A stretch of DNA of 39,474 nucleotides from the NCBI GenBank assembly GCA_945906965.1, contig CAMDRP010000017.1:1-39474 (forward strand). The letters run 5' to 3'. A program made the position numbers and the translations under genes. Below are positions 16,869 to 25,900 of the stretch, piece after piece (the stretch's first letter is position 1; every line of letters starts with the position of its first letter). The DNA comes from Opitutus sp. GAS368 (GTDB lineage: Bacteria; Verrucomicrobiota; Verrucomicrobiia; Opitutales; Opitutaceae). Below the pieces are notes generated by a model. The model had not been told where the DNA came from and ran no database searches. It was given only the letters and a program-made list of their open reading frames with translations.

Positions 16869-17603
16869 CTAGGCTTCGGAAGCGCCGGCCCCGTCGGCAG
16901 GATTAAAAAAATCGAGCGGCAACACCTGCCATTGACCCGGCGTGAGCGCGCCGAGGTCGAGCGTGCCGAAGTGCGTGCGATGTAGCGCGATCACTTCGTG
17001 GCCTTGGCTGGCGAACATGCGACGAACTTGATGATAACGCCCTTCCGTGAGGGTTAGTTCGGCTTCGCGCATAGAAATCATCGTGAGCCCGGCCGGAGCG
17101 CAGGGCGTTTTTTCCTCGGGCAGCATGAGCGTACCGGTGGCGAATAGAGCGGCAATCTCTGTCGCGCGCGTGGGGCTGAGATTGCTGGCGAGCGTCGCGC
17201 GGTAGCGTTTGGGGATTTTGTGCTTCGGCGAAGTGAGCCGGTGGACGAGCTGGCTTTGGTCGGTGAGGAGAATGAGGCCCGAAGTGTCTTTATCGAGGCG
17301 ACCGATGCTGGTGATGACAGGATTGCGGCGCTGCCAGCGTGCCGGGAGCAGGCTGTAAACGTTGGGCCCTTCGCGGAGTTCGTGGGAGCAGACGAGGCCG
17401 AGGGGTTTATGGAGCAGGAGCAGAAGCCCGTCGGGATGATCTAGGGGTTCGCCGTCGACGAGCACATCGGCCGCATGGGCTTTTTGGGCGGGACCGTCGG
17501 CGGTTTCGCCGCGGATGGTAATGGCGCCCGAATCAATCCAATCGCGAGCTTCGCTCCGGGAGCAGTAACCGAGGTTGGCGAGAAGTTGGTCGAGGCGACG
17601 CAT
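16869..17603 (-). CDS. RsuA-family 16S/23S rRNA pseudouridine synthase
   Basis: 244 residues from the ATG at 17603 (MRRLDQLLANLGYCSR). The frame extends to an ATG at 17690, but those residues run through a palindrome and do not look like protein of this family. The S4 RNA-binding domain is residues 1-50 (LLANLGYCSRSEARDWIDSGAI). The catalytic domain has HKPLGLVCS and GRLDKDTSGLILLT with nucleophile Asp104, followed by KRYRATL and LTEGRYHQVRRMFASQGHEV. Such enzymes isomerise one uridine in ribosomal RNA. The neighbouring YhbY gene fits a ribosome-maturation pair. Which uridine is modified is not readable. Confidence 0.92.
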   Translation of the reverse strand: MRRLDQLLANLGYCSRSEARDWIDSGAITIRGETADGPAQKAHAADVLVDGEPLDHPDGLLLLLHKPLGLVCSHELREGPNVYSLLPARWQRRNPVITSIGRLDKDTSGLILLTDQSQLVHRLTSPKHKIPKRYRATLASNLSPTRATEIAALFATGTLMLPEEKTPCAPAGLTMISMREAELTLTEGRYHQVRRMFASQGHEVIALHRTHFGTLDLGALTPGQWQVLPLDFFNPADGAGASEA

Positions 17604-17681
17604 GTACCGCGTAGTTTGGGCCGTCGCGCACTGGTGGGAAATGTCAAAAATCTGTAAAACAGAAAATTCCGGGCCAGAAAT

Positions 17682-17706
17682 AAGTGTCACCTATTAGGTG
17701 ACACTT
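17682..17706. repeat. Perfect 11-bp inverted repeat, possible REP-like element
   Basis: Arms AAGTGTCACCT (17682-17692) and AGGTGACACTT (17696-17706) are perfect complements around loop ATT, followed by TAATTAG. The element lies in the 187-bp space between the divergent pseudouridine synthase and hydrolase genes. It could be a REP-like mobile hairpin or a regulator site; only one copy is in the window. Confidence 0.6.
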
Positions 17707-17790
17707 TAATTAGTTTTCGAGGCAACTAAGTGGGTGGGGGCGGGAAACTTTTGCCAGATGGGTGGTTTTGGGGTTTGGAGTTACTAGATT

Positions 17791-18924
17791 ATGCTGTGGT
17801 TGCGCGGTTTTATATTTTTATGGGCAGTGGGGTTGCTCACTTTGGGCGTGCTCACGGTGCGGCGCTCGCCGTTGCGCTGGAATTGGAAGTTTGCGCTTCT
17901 GGCGGGCGAATTTGGACACTGGCTGGCGTTGGGGGCCTTGGGGGCGGGTGTGGCGACTTGGGTGTTGCGCGATGGGTGCTTTGCATGGGCTTACGTCACG
18001 TTGAGCTTAATCTTATCCGCGACAGGGCTGTTGTTGCGGCCGACGGTGGAGGCTTGGCGTATAGGCAAGGTCTTGCCGGCGAGGTTGATGTCGGCGTTTG
18101 GTGGGGCGAAGCCGACGAGGGAACCGTTTACGTTATCGGGATATTTTGCGTCGTTGCCGGCGCCGGTGGCGGTGGAGACGCGTGAATATGCGCCGGGCTT
18201 GAGGTTAGATTTTTTCCGGGCGGTGGAGCGAGCGTCTGCGCCGTGCGTGGTGGTGGTTCATGGCGGCGGTTGGGACGGAGGAGACCGACAGCAACTCGCG
18301 GATTTAAATCACTGGTTGGCGCGTCGGGGTTTTGCGGTGGCGGCGATTGATTATCGCTTGGCGCCGCAGTCGATCTGGCCGGCGCAGCGAGACGACACGT
18401 TGGCGGCGATTGATTTTCTTAAACGGCAAGCAGTGGAACTTGGAGTGGATGCAGAACGGTTGGTGCTTTTTGGGCGGAGCGCGGGCGGGCAGATCGCTTT
18501 GGCGGTAGGTTATGGGATGGCCGATCCGGCCATTCGCGGCGTTGTGTCGTTTTACGCGCCGCATGACATGTTTTTCGCTTACAGTTCGGCGCGGGAGGAT
18601 GATTTTTTGAAATCACCGCAATTGATGCGCCAATATCTGGGCGGGCCTCCCTCGGTGGCGACGGCGAACTATGAAAGTGCGAGCGGGCATCAAAAAGTGC
18701 GTGCAGGTTCGCCGCCGACGTTATTGGTTCACGGCCTGATCGATACGTTGGTGTGGAATCAACACAGCGTGCGTTTGCAGGCGCGTTTGGCGGAGGCGCG
18801 GGTGCCGCATGTCTACGTCGAGTTGCCGTGGGCGACGCATGCGTTTGAGTATAATCTCACCGGTCCGGGTGGTCAGCTGGCGACGTATGCGCTGGAACGG
18901 TTTCTCCAGGCGGTGACAAGGTGA
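17791..18924 (+). CDS. Membrane-anchored alpha/beta-hydrolase (carboxylesterase/HSL type)
   Basis: 377 residues. The first ~90 contain three hydrophobic segments (GFIFLWAVGLLTLGVLTV, WLALGALGAGVATWVL, WAYVTLSLILSATGLLL), so the enzyme domain is membrane-anchored. The hydrolase part starts at ~135: oxyanion motif HGGGW (157-161), DYRLAP (~188-192), nucleophile Ser230 in G-R-S-A-G-G, and the likely catalytic His in WATHAFEYN near the end, with an Asp in HGLIDTLVW. The HGGG motif places it with hormone-sensitive-lipase/carboxylesterase-like hydrolases. The substrate is unknown. The gene on the other side of the promoter region is the rRNA pseudouridine synthase, which gives no clue. Confidence 0.87.
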   Translation: MLWLRGFIFLWAVGLLTLGVLTVRRSPLRWNWKFALLAGEFGHWLALGALGAGVATWVLRDGCFAWAYVTLSLILSATGLLLRPTVEAWRIGKVLPARLMSAFGGAKPTREPFTLSGYFASLPAPVAVETREYAPGLRLDFFRAVERASAPCVVVVHGGGWDGGDRQQLADLNHWLARRGFAVAAIDYRLAPQSIWPAQRDDTLAAIDFLKRQAVELGVDAERLVLFGRSAGGQIALAVGYGMADPAIRGVVSFYAPHDMFFAYSSAREDDFLKSPQLMRQYLGGPPSVATANYESASGHQKVRAGSPPTLLVHGLIDTLVWNQHSVRLQARLAEARVPHVYVELPWATHAFEYNLTGPGGQLATYALERFLQAVTR

Positions 18925-18947
18925 AATCGTGTGGGTGAAAGATTCAG

Positions 18948-18965
18948 GCGGCTAAATTTAGCCGC
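18948..18965. other. 18-bp perfect palindrome GCGGCTAAATTTAGCCGC
   Basis: Self-complementary over its full length, between the hydrolase stop codon and the start of the triple-repeat gene. As RNA it would form a 7-bp stem with loop AATT but no U-tract follows. As DNA it has the form of a dimeric-regulator site about 15 bp before the next ATG. Either reading is inference. Confidence 0.5.
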
Positions 18966-18979
18966 GATTAGGCTCGGCA

Positions 18980-20695
18980 ATGTCAGGGCGTTTTGGGATG
19001 GGTAAGTCTCAGCGCGTTAAGCCAAAAAATTTTATGTCACTCTGGGAATACAAGATGATCACGAGCGGCCGAGGCGGATTCGCCTCGCCTGCGCTCATGG
19101 AGAAATTTCTGAACGATCTCGGCAAAGAAGATTGGGAGATCGTTTCGTTCCAAATTCAGCCGGATAATATCCTGGCTTTTAACGGTCTCGCGCGCCGCAC
19201 GACGCAGCGTGACTGGACCTTACAGGACGCCGCCGCGGCCGCGGCTAAACTCGAAGCGGATAAACTGCGCGCCGAGTTTGAATCGAAATTTAAAAATGCG
19301 ACCTCGAGCGCGTCGACGACCGGAACGGATGAGGGGTCGGATCCGACGCTAGCCGACAAGGCCGCGCCCGAAGATGGTTTCCGCAAGCCGCGTGACACTG
19401 AGCGCGATCACGATCCTGAGGCCCACGAGGAAGAACAGGCGAAGGATGAGTGGGACAAGTTGGGCGAAGAGGATGAATTGCCGTCGTTTTTCGATGCGAT
19501 GAAACCGCACATGCGTCGCAATCAGCGCGGCCCAGGCATGTCGGTGGGCGTGGATTTTCTCGCGAAAAAATGGGACTTCAGTGACGCGGATATTATCGGA
19601 GCGCTGCGCGAATGTGGCTTTACGATGCCCGACGACGAAGACTCCGCGCCGGCTTACGTTGAGTACGACGGCGATGTTTATTGGGTAAACATCAACCGCC
19701 GCGGCGAACTCTGGATCAACACAAAGGAGAAGCCGCGTCCGGTGTTTCGCTCGGTCAAGGCCACGCCTTATGCGGCACCCGAGGCCGAGGGTTCGGCCCC
19801 GGCGCATGCGCAACCTCAAGCCCTCGCAACTCAGCGCGATCCGCTCGCGGATGCGCCGGCGCGCCGCCCCGAGGCTCCGGTTTTTGTGCCGAAGCCACGT
19901 GAGACCTCGGCCGCAAAGCCGGTGGCTGAACCGATGTTTCCGATCGAGGGCGCACCTGCGCCTGCGACCACACCCGCCGCGCTGGCGGGTGGACCGCTCG
20001 CGCAAGGCCCGGAGTTACTCGACAACGTTCGTCCGCTCATGCGCCGCAATCGTCGCGGCCCTGGCGGCTCGGGTAGTTTACCGTTCCTGGCGCGCGGCCT
20101 GCGTTGTTCGGATGCCGATTTGATGGCGGGCTTTGCGACGCTCGGGCTCGTCTTGCCGCCCGTGCCGACCGACAAACCTATTTTTGTCGAGATCGGCGAG
20201 CACGTGTGGTGGCTCAATCAGGATTCACGCGGCGGCGTGTGGATCAACGGCCGCGACAAATTAGCCAGCGACACTCCGGCGGCGGACGCGACTCCGAAGA
20301 CGACTACGCCGCCGGAATTTGTCGCTCCGGTCGCGGCGATTCCGCCTCCGCCGGCTCCCGCTAATGTGTTGAGCGGGGTGCGACTGTTGTTGAAGGAGAC
20401 GAAGACGGGCGGCTTTGCTGGCAAACTCGACCGTGTCGCCGAAAATCTCGAAAAATCGCCTGAAGAATTACTCGCCGTGCTTCTCAATGCGGGCCTCAAA
20501 GTCCCCGAAAAAGCCCGCGAGAAGCCGGTTTTTGTCGAGCACGCGGGTGAAATTTTCTGGCTCAACCTCAACGCCAAAGAAGAACTCTGGATCAATGCCA
20601 AGGCCTCGAAATTCACGGCGGCCGAAACCAAGGAAACGGCGTCGGCTGATGGCGATAAAAAAGGGGTTCGACGTCCGCGGCCAAAGAAGAAGTAA
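18980..20695 (+). CDS. Uncharacterised protein with DUF4177-like N-terminus and three copies of a ~80-residue domain
   Basis: 571 residues, no signal peptide. Residues ~21-73 (LWEYKMITSG..., LNDLGKEDWEIVSF) resemble a DUF4177-type domain. An Ala/Lys/Glu helix (84-105) and an acidic linker (130-166) follow. Three related domains come next: 167-249, 344-427 and 462-544. Copies 1 and 2 begin with a basic patch (MRRNQRGPG, MRRNRRGPGG), then a helical part with SDAD and G(F/L)x(M/L)P. All copies end in a strand pair, (Y/F)VE...(Y/W/F)W(V/L)N...(E/V)LWIN or close to it. The helices plus a two-strand wing suggest a winged-helix fold, and the Arg patch nucleic-acid binding; both are inference. Pro/Ala linkers separate the domains and the tail is basic (RRPRPKKK). 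Alternative starts are at 18998 and 19034. I do not recognise the family. Confidence 0.85.
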   Translation: MSGRFGMGKSQRVKPKNFMSLWEYKMITSGRGGFASPALMEKFLNDLGKEDWEIVSFQIQPDNILAFNGLARRTTQRDWTLQDAAAAAAKLEADKLRAEFESKFKNATSSASTTGTDEGSDPTLADKAAPEDGFRKPRDTERDHDPEAHEEEQAKDEWDKLGEEDELPSFFDAMKPHMRRNQRGPGMSVGVDFLAKKWDFSDADIIGALRECGFTMPDDEDSAPAYVEYDGDVYWVNINRRGELWINTKEKPRPVFRSVKATPYAAPEAEGSAPAHAQPQALATQRDPLADAPARRPEAPVFVPKPRETSAAKPVAEPMFPIEGAPAPATTPAALAGGPLAQGPELLDNVRPLMRRNRRGPGGSGSLPFLARGLRCSDADLMAGFATLGLVLPPVPTDKPIFVEIGEHVWWLNQDSRGGVWINGRDKLASDTPAADATPKTTTPPEFVAPVAAIPPPPAPANVLSGVRLLLKETKTGGFAGKLDRVAENLEKSPEELLAVLLNAGLKVPEKAREKPVFVEHAGEIFWLNLNAKEELWINAKASKFTAAETKETASADGDKKGVRRPRPKKK

Positions 20696-20726
20696 CTAGA
20701 TCCACGGGCCTGAGATTTTTCGCGTT

Positions 20727-21437
20727 ATGTTAAACGTCGTCGACCTCACCAAATCATTTACCGCACCCGAAGGCGGGCGGGTGGAGATTGTCCGCGTGCC
20801 GCGGTTTGAACTCGCGGCGGGCGAGCAGCGGGCGTTGCGCGGCGAGAGCGGCTCGGGTAAGACGACGTTTCTTCATTTGATCGCGGGGATTCTCGCGGCG
20901 GATGGTGGGCGCGCTGAAATTGACGGCGTGGATATGGCGGCGTTGCCCGAAGCCAAACGCGATCGACTCCGCGCGGACAAACTGGGGTATATTTTCCAGA
21001 CGTTTAATCTCCTCCAAGGGTACACCGTTTTAGAAAACGTGTTGCTCGGGATGAGTTTCGGGCCCCGCGGCGTGGACCGGGCGCATGCAGTTGAGGTGCT
21101 TGGGCGCGTTGGATTGGCGCATCGCCTTGGACATTTCCCACGGCAGCTCTCCACCGGACAACAGCAGCGTGTGGCCGTGGCGCGGGCCTTGGCCAATCGC
21201 CCCAAACTGGTGCTGGCCGATGAACCCACGGGTAATCTTGACCGCGTGAGTTCGAAAGAGGCGCTCGCGCTGATCCGCGAAGTTTGCCGTGAAAACGGGG
21301 CGGCGCTGTTGCTGGTGAGCCACGACGACGGGGTGCTCGCGCAATTTGAAGGCATGCAAGATTTCGCGGTGATCAACGAGGCCAAGACGGTGCGAGGTGG
21401 GGTCACCCCGCCCACAACAACGGAGGCGGCAAAATGA
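20727..21437 (+). CDS. ABC transporter ATP-binding protein, LolD/MacB type
   Basis: 236 residues. Walker A is GESGSGKT (39-46), the Q-loop is YIFQTFNLLQGYTVLENV, the signature is LSTGQQQRVAVARAL (LSTGQ in place of LSGGQ), Walker B is KLVLADEPTGNLD and the switch His is in LLVSHDD. NLLQGYTVLENVLLGM is typical of the LolD/MacB/FtsE group, which powers mechanotransmission or lipoprotein and peptide export rather than solute import. Its stop overlaps the start of the permease by four bases (ATGA), so the two make one transporter. Confidence 0.93.
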   Translation: MLNVVDLTKSFTAPEGGRVEIVRVPRFELAAGEQRALRGESGSGKTTFLHLIAGILAADGGRAEIDGVDMAALPEAKRDRLRADKLGYIFQTFNLLQGYTVLENVLLGMSFGPRGVDRAHAVEVLGRVGLAHRLGHFPRQLSTGQQQRVAVARALANRPKLVLADEPTGNLDRVSSKEALALIREVCRENGAALLLVSHDDGVLAQFEGMQDFAVINEAKTVRGGVTPPTTTEAAK

Positions 21438-22639
21438 CGCTGCCCCTAATCATTTATCGTTCGTTACGGCAGCACGCTCTCTCGACGCTCATCACGGCGG
21501 GCAGCATTGCGCTCGCGTGCGGGTTGCTCATGACCGTGTGGATGGTGAAGACGCAGGCGCAGGCGGCGTTCGTGTCGACTTCGACGGCGTTTGACGCGGT
21601 GCTCGGTGCGCGCGGGTCGAAATTGCAGCTCGTGCTGAATGGAATTTTCCATCTCGAAGCCTCCCCCGGAAATTTGGCTTGGGCTGACTATGAGTTCATC
21701 CGGAAGCATCCGGCGGTGAAGACAGCGATCCCGATTGCGGTGGGTGATAACCTGCGCGGTTACCGGATCGTCGGTACGGTGCCGGAGCTTTTTTCTAAAG
21801 TGGAATATGCGCCCGGCAAAAAATACGAGTTGCGCGCGGGCGGGAAGATTTTCGCCGACAGTGCCCGGGAGGCCGTGGTGGGAAGTTTCGCAGCCGAGCG
21901 GTTGATGTTGAAGATCGGCGACACGTTTCAGCCGTTTCACGGGCTGGCCTTCGATGAGAAAAATCAGCACGAGGAGACCTTTACGGTGACCGGAATTTTG
22001 GCGCCGACGAATACGCCGGCGGACAAGGTCGTTTGGATTCCGATCAAGGGCGTGCAGACGATGAGCGGGCACGACCCCAAGGCGGCGACGGATGTGAGTG
22101 CGGTGCTGATCCAACTGCGCGCGGCGACGGCGGGCTTCATGCTCGATATGATGATCAACAAGCAGGGTAACCGCATGACGCTGGCGTATCCGGTGGGCGC
22201 GATCATGACCGAGCTGTTTGGGAAAATTTCGTGGTTTGATCGCGTGTTGGCACTGGTCGCCTATCTCGTCGCGTTGGTCGCGGCGGGTTCGGTGTTGGCG
22301 AGCATTTATAATTCGATGAGCGCGCGGCAGCGGGATCTCGCGATCTTGCGGGCGCTGGGGGCGCGGCGACGGACAATTTTCGGGGCGGTTGTGGCGGAGG
22401 CGGCGTGCATCGGCGCGCTCGGCTCGGCGGCGGGATTTGGCATTTATTTCGCATTGATGGCGGGCGTGGCCGAAGTGATCCGCGCGCAGACAGGTGTGGT
22501 CTTGAATGTCACGGCGGGGCACGCGGTGCTTTGGGTGTGCCCGCTGGTGATGACGGCGCTGTGTGCGTTGGGCGGCGCGGTGCCGGCGTTGAAGGCGTAT
22601 CGGACGCCGGTGGCGGAGACGTTGGCGCCGGTTTCTTAA
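21434..22639 (+). CDS. ABC transporter permease, MacB/FtsX (type VII) type
   Basis: 401 residues. One N-terminal membrane helix (LSTLITAGSIALACGLLMTVWMV) is followed by a large periplasmic MacB_PCD-like domain (about 45-260). Three C-terminal helices then follow, with the FtsX signature SMSARQRDLAILRALGARRRTIFGAVVAEA between the first two; it ends AYRTPVAETLAP. This four-helix topology matches MacB and LolC/E. Translationally coupled to the preceding ATPase. The substrate is unknown, and no membrane-fusion protein or TolC partner is next to it. Confidence 0.92.
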   Translation: MTLPLIIYRSLRQHALSTLITAGSIALACGLLMTVWMVKTQAQAAFVSTSTAFDAVLGARGSKLQLVLNGIFHLEASPGNLAWADYEFIRKHPAVKTAIPIAVGDNLRGYRIVGTVPELFSKVEYAPGKKYELRAGGKIFADSAREAVVGSFAAERLMLKIGDTFQPFHGLAFDEKNQHEETFTVTGILAPTNTPADKVVWIPIKGVQTMSGHDPKAATDVSAVLIQLRAATAGFMLDMMINKQGNRMTLAYPVGAIMTELFGKISWFDRVLALVAYLVALVAAGSVLASIYNSMSARQRDLAILRALGARRRTIFGAVVAEAACIGALGSAAGFGIYFALMAGVAEVIRAQTGVVLNVTAGHAVLWVCPLVMTALCALGGAVPALKAYRTPVAETLAPVS

Positions 22640-22922
22640 GGCCTGCTCTCGGCGGACGACTCGGCCGGCGCATGGGCAGGCGGGCTCGAGACTTTCAAAA
22701 AAGGCGTGGGCACTCGGGAGTATGCGGAGGGGGCTCGTCCATTCGGCGACCCTCTTGGTATCGACGCGAGCGATGCGGAGGGCGTGAAGATCCCTGACTA
22801 AACGCCTAAATATTTTCGGGCAGTGGCCCGCGCCCGCTTCAATAATTTGTGCGGCGACAATTCAGTTTAAATGACCCCATCGATCGACGAAGAGAACACG
22901 GCTGGTGGTCGTGATAGATGGC
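22640..22922. other. Intergenic stretch without a recognised gene
   Basis: This is most of the 349-bp gap between the ABC permease and the convergent receptor 2. The first 54 codons after the permease stop stay open in the same frame but have no plausible start and no recognisable motif. A weak 5-bp hairpin CGGGC-AGTG-GCCCG occurs at 22817-22830. I see no RNA gene here. Confidence 0.5.
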
Positions 22923-22954
22923 AAAAAAAAGCGGAGCCCGGTGAGGGGCTCCGC
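22923..22954 (-). terminator. Intrinsic terminator of TonB-dependent receptor 2
   Basis: A 9-bp perfect stem GCGGAGCCC / GGGCTCCGC (22931-22939, 22946-22954) with a 6-nt loop. On the minus strand it is followed by eight consecutive T. It stands 34 bp past the receptor 2 stop codon. Confidence 0.92.
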
Positions 22955-22988
22955 TGGGAGAACTACCCGACGTGAGTCGGGTGGTAGA

Positions 22989-25900
22989 TTAGAACGACAG
23001 GGTCGTCCGGAAGGACCAATTGCGCGCCGGGGAAAGGGCGAACGAGCCTTCGGAGTATTTCTGGTCGGTCACGTTGTAGATACCGAGCGAGCTGTTGACC
23101 TTGTAGCCGAACAGTTCCCAAGGATATCCGACGGTGGCGTCGAACACGAGGTAGTCACCGGCTTGGTAACCGCCAGCGAAGGGATTCCAATCCACCGAGC
23201 GGGAAACAACCGTCTCGGAGGAGTAGCGCATACCGACGCCGAGATTGAGGCCTCGAGCCATGCCGTTAACAACGCCGTCAACAAAGGTGTATTTGTTGAA
23301 GATGTTGAAGCGGAACTCAGGGACGTTCTCGATGCGGGCGTTATAGTAGATGTCCGAGGCGACCTTGGCGGCTGGGGTAGAGGCGTTGTAGACCGTGGTG
23401 CCGGGGGCAGCGCGGGTCTTGTCGTAGACGGTCTTGGCGGTCCACAGCCAGGAACCGTTGATGACGGCCTGATAGTTGCGAATCGGAGTCCAGATGACTT
23501 CGGCTTCGGTGCCCTCGACGCGGTTCATGAGATCGGTCGTGCGCCAGCGCAGCAGGCGGGTATTGCGGTAAGGCGAACCGACGGGAAACAGCGTGGTGCT
23601 GAAGTTGAGCGGCTCTTCAAGATTCGACTGCTTGGCGCCGTCGTCGAGCATCTGGTTTTCGCGTTCGCCGCGGAAGAACGAGAGCGTACCGACGAGCTTG
23701 CCGTCGAACTTCGAGACCTTGGCGCCGAACTCCCAGTTCATGCCCTGTTCGTTCTTGATCAGGTTGTAAACTCCGCGGCTCGTGAGGAGACTTTGGAATT
23801 GGGACAGGGAGGTGACCGTCTGGCCGAGGTAGCTGAAGGAAGCACCGGGAGTGCCGCCGGCACCGAAGGCGCGGGCTTCGTTATACCAGAGAACTTCATC
23901 GCCAACGAACAGGCCGCCGACGCGCCCGGAGTTGAATTTGAAGGTCTTGGAGTTGGAAGCGTAGAGGCTGATCTCTGGGGTGAGGGCGAAGGAAAGGCCG
24001 CCCATCCACGAGGCGCCCTTCTGGTCGGAGGGAATACCGCGTTGGTAGCTGATCGAATGACCCCACTCGTTCTCAGGATAGAGATCGGGGCGGAAGTGCA
24101 TGTCGGGGAAATAGACATACCACGGATAGTTGTTGGACTGGTACTGGCCACGGGCCCAACGCTTCTCTTCGCGGTAACCGGCGAGGAGGGTGAGGCGATC
24201 CTTGAACATGGTCGCCTGGTAGTTGACGTAGGTGGAGAGGATCTCGTCCTTGTAACCGTCGAGGGCGTTGCGGTCCTCTTGGTGATAGGCAGTGATGTCG
24301 GGGTAGATTTCTGCGCCCGGATCGAAGTTGGAGAAGATTTGGCGGACGGGCTTGATGGCACCGTTGCGGTCGCGGATGACCTGATTGACCGGCACAGCGC
24401 CAGCTTCGTAGATCGTGCGGTTGGTGCCAGCGTAGTCCGGATTGGCCGTGGTGTTACGCGCGCCAGGCAGGAACTGCCAGATCGAGTCGGTGACCGTTTG
24501 GCCGCCCAAGAAGGTCTGGTAAGGATCGACCTTTTGGAAGCCCAAGAGGAACTTGCTCTTCACGCCCATGAAATCGAATTTCAAGACGGCGTCGACGGTG
24601 TGGGTCTGGGCGTAGCGGTTGTAACCGGAAAGATTGCCGGTGCCGACGTTCCAGTTGGTGCCGTTGGCGTAGGGCGTGGTGAGCGCGCCGCCTTGGCCGA
24701 TGGAGTAATTCTCGGACTTCTCCTTGAAGAAGTTGTAACGGACATCAACCCAGCTGAATGGGCTGATATCAGCGGTGACCGAGAAGTTCTCGATCAAATT
24801 GTCGAAGCGGGCGCCACGGCTGGTGTAGTTGAACGCTTCATCGTGGAAGCGTTTGCCGCTCTTGTCGGTGATGTAGGCGCCGCGTTCCACGCTTGTGTAA
24901 GCGGGGAGGGACCAGTCGCTGTTCGCGATACGCTTGTTATTGATGTAAGTCGCGTAGGCGAGTGTGGGGGTGGTGGTGGCTTGAACGACGTTGGCCGTGA
25001 GAAGATTGCCAGCGTTGGCGACGATCGTGTTGGCGAGGGTCGCGGTGGTCGAGCCGTAGCGACCGGTGCGGGCGGCTTCATTCCAGCCGTTGAAGTCGCT
25101 GAAAATCCAGTCGTAGTCGTTCTGATTGAAGCTCTCCTTGGTGAATTCGCCTTCGGCGGTGATCTTCAAGATGCCGCTGTCGAAAGGCACGAGCGAGAGG
25201 GACGGATTAATGGTGGTGGAGCGACGGAATTCGTAGCGGCGTTCACCCTGGGTGTCTTCCCACGTTCCAACGACGCGCAGAGCGAGTTTCTTGCTCGCGG
25301 CTACGTTTTGGTCGAGGATGGCTTTCTGCCCGGAGCTGTCGCTGACCTGATAGGTCAACGAGCCGAACGTGCGGCCAAATTGGGGGAGCTTGCTGATGTA
25401 GTTGATGACGCCACCGGGATAACCTTGGCCGAAGAATACGGCCGCGGGTCCCTTGATGACCTCAACGCGCTCGACGGTATCGAGGTTGTAGGCGGTGTAG
25501 CGGAAGATGCCGTTACGCATGAGGCTGTTCACGACGAAACCGCGCATCGTGAAGGTGCCTTGCGGAGTGGCGGAGTTGGCCGGAACGCGCATGGCGAAGC
25601 GGGTGTCGCCGGATGCGGCCGCGGTGTAGCGGAACAAATCGGTGAGCGAGCGGGCGTTCGTGTCGTTCAAGAACTCGCGAGAGATAACGGAGACGTTCAT
25701 CGGGATCTTTTGGATCTCCATGCCGATCTTCGTGGCGGTGGCGGCGTTGGTCTTGAGGTAGCCGTTGTCTTTGTCGGTCTTAACCTCGAACGCGCTGAGC
25801 GCTTGCACGCCTTCATCGGCCTGCATACTTGGACGGGCAGCCGGAGCTACTGGCCCAGACGCTTGACGGGTAGCCTGAGCGGCCGGAGCGGCGGCCTGGG

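Noticed and set aside
22640-22801. 54 codons open in frame after the ABC permease stop, possible gene remnant
   Set aside because: The permease ends at a normal family C-terminus, there is no start codon of note, and open stretches of this length are frequent in GC-rich DNA.
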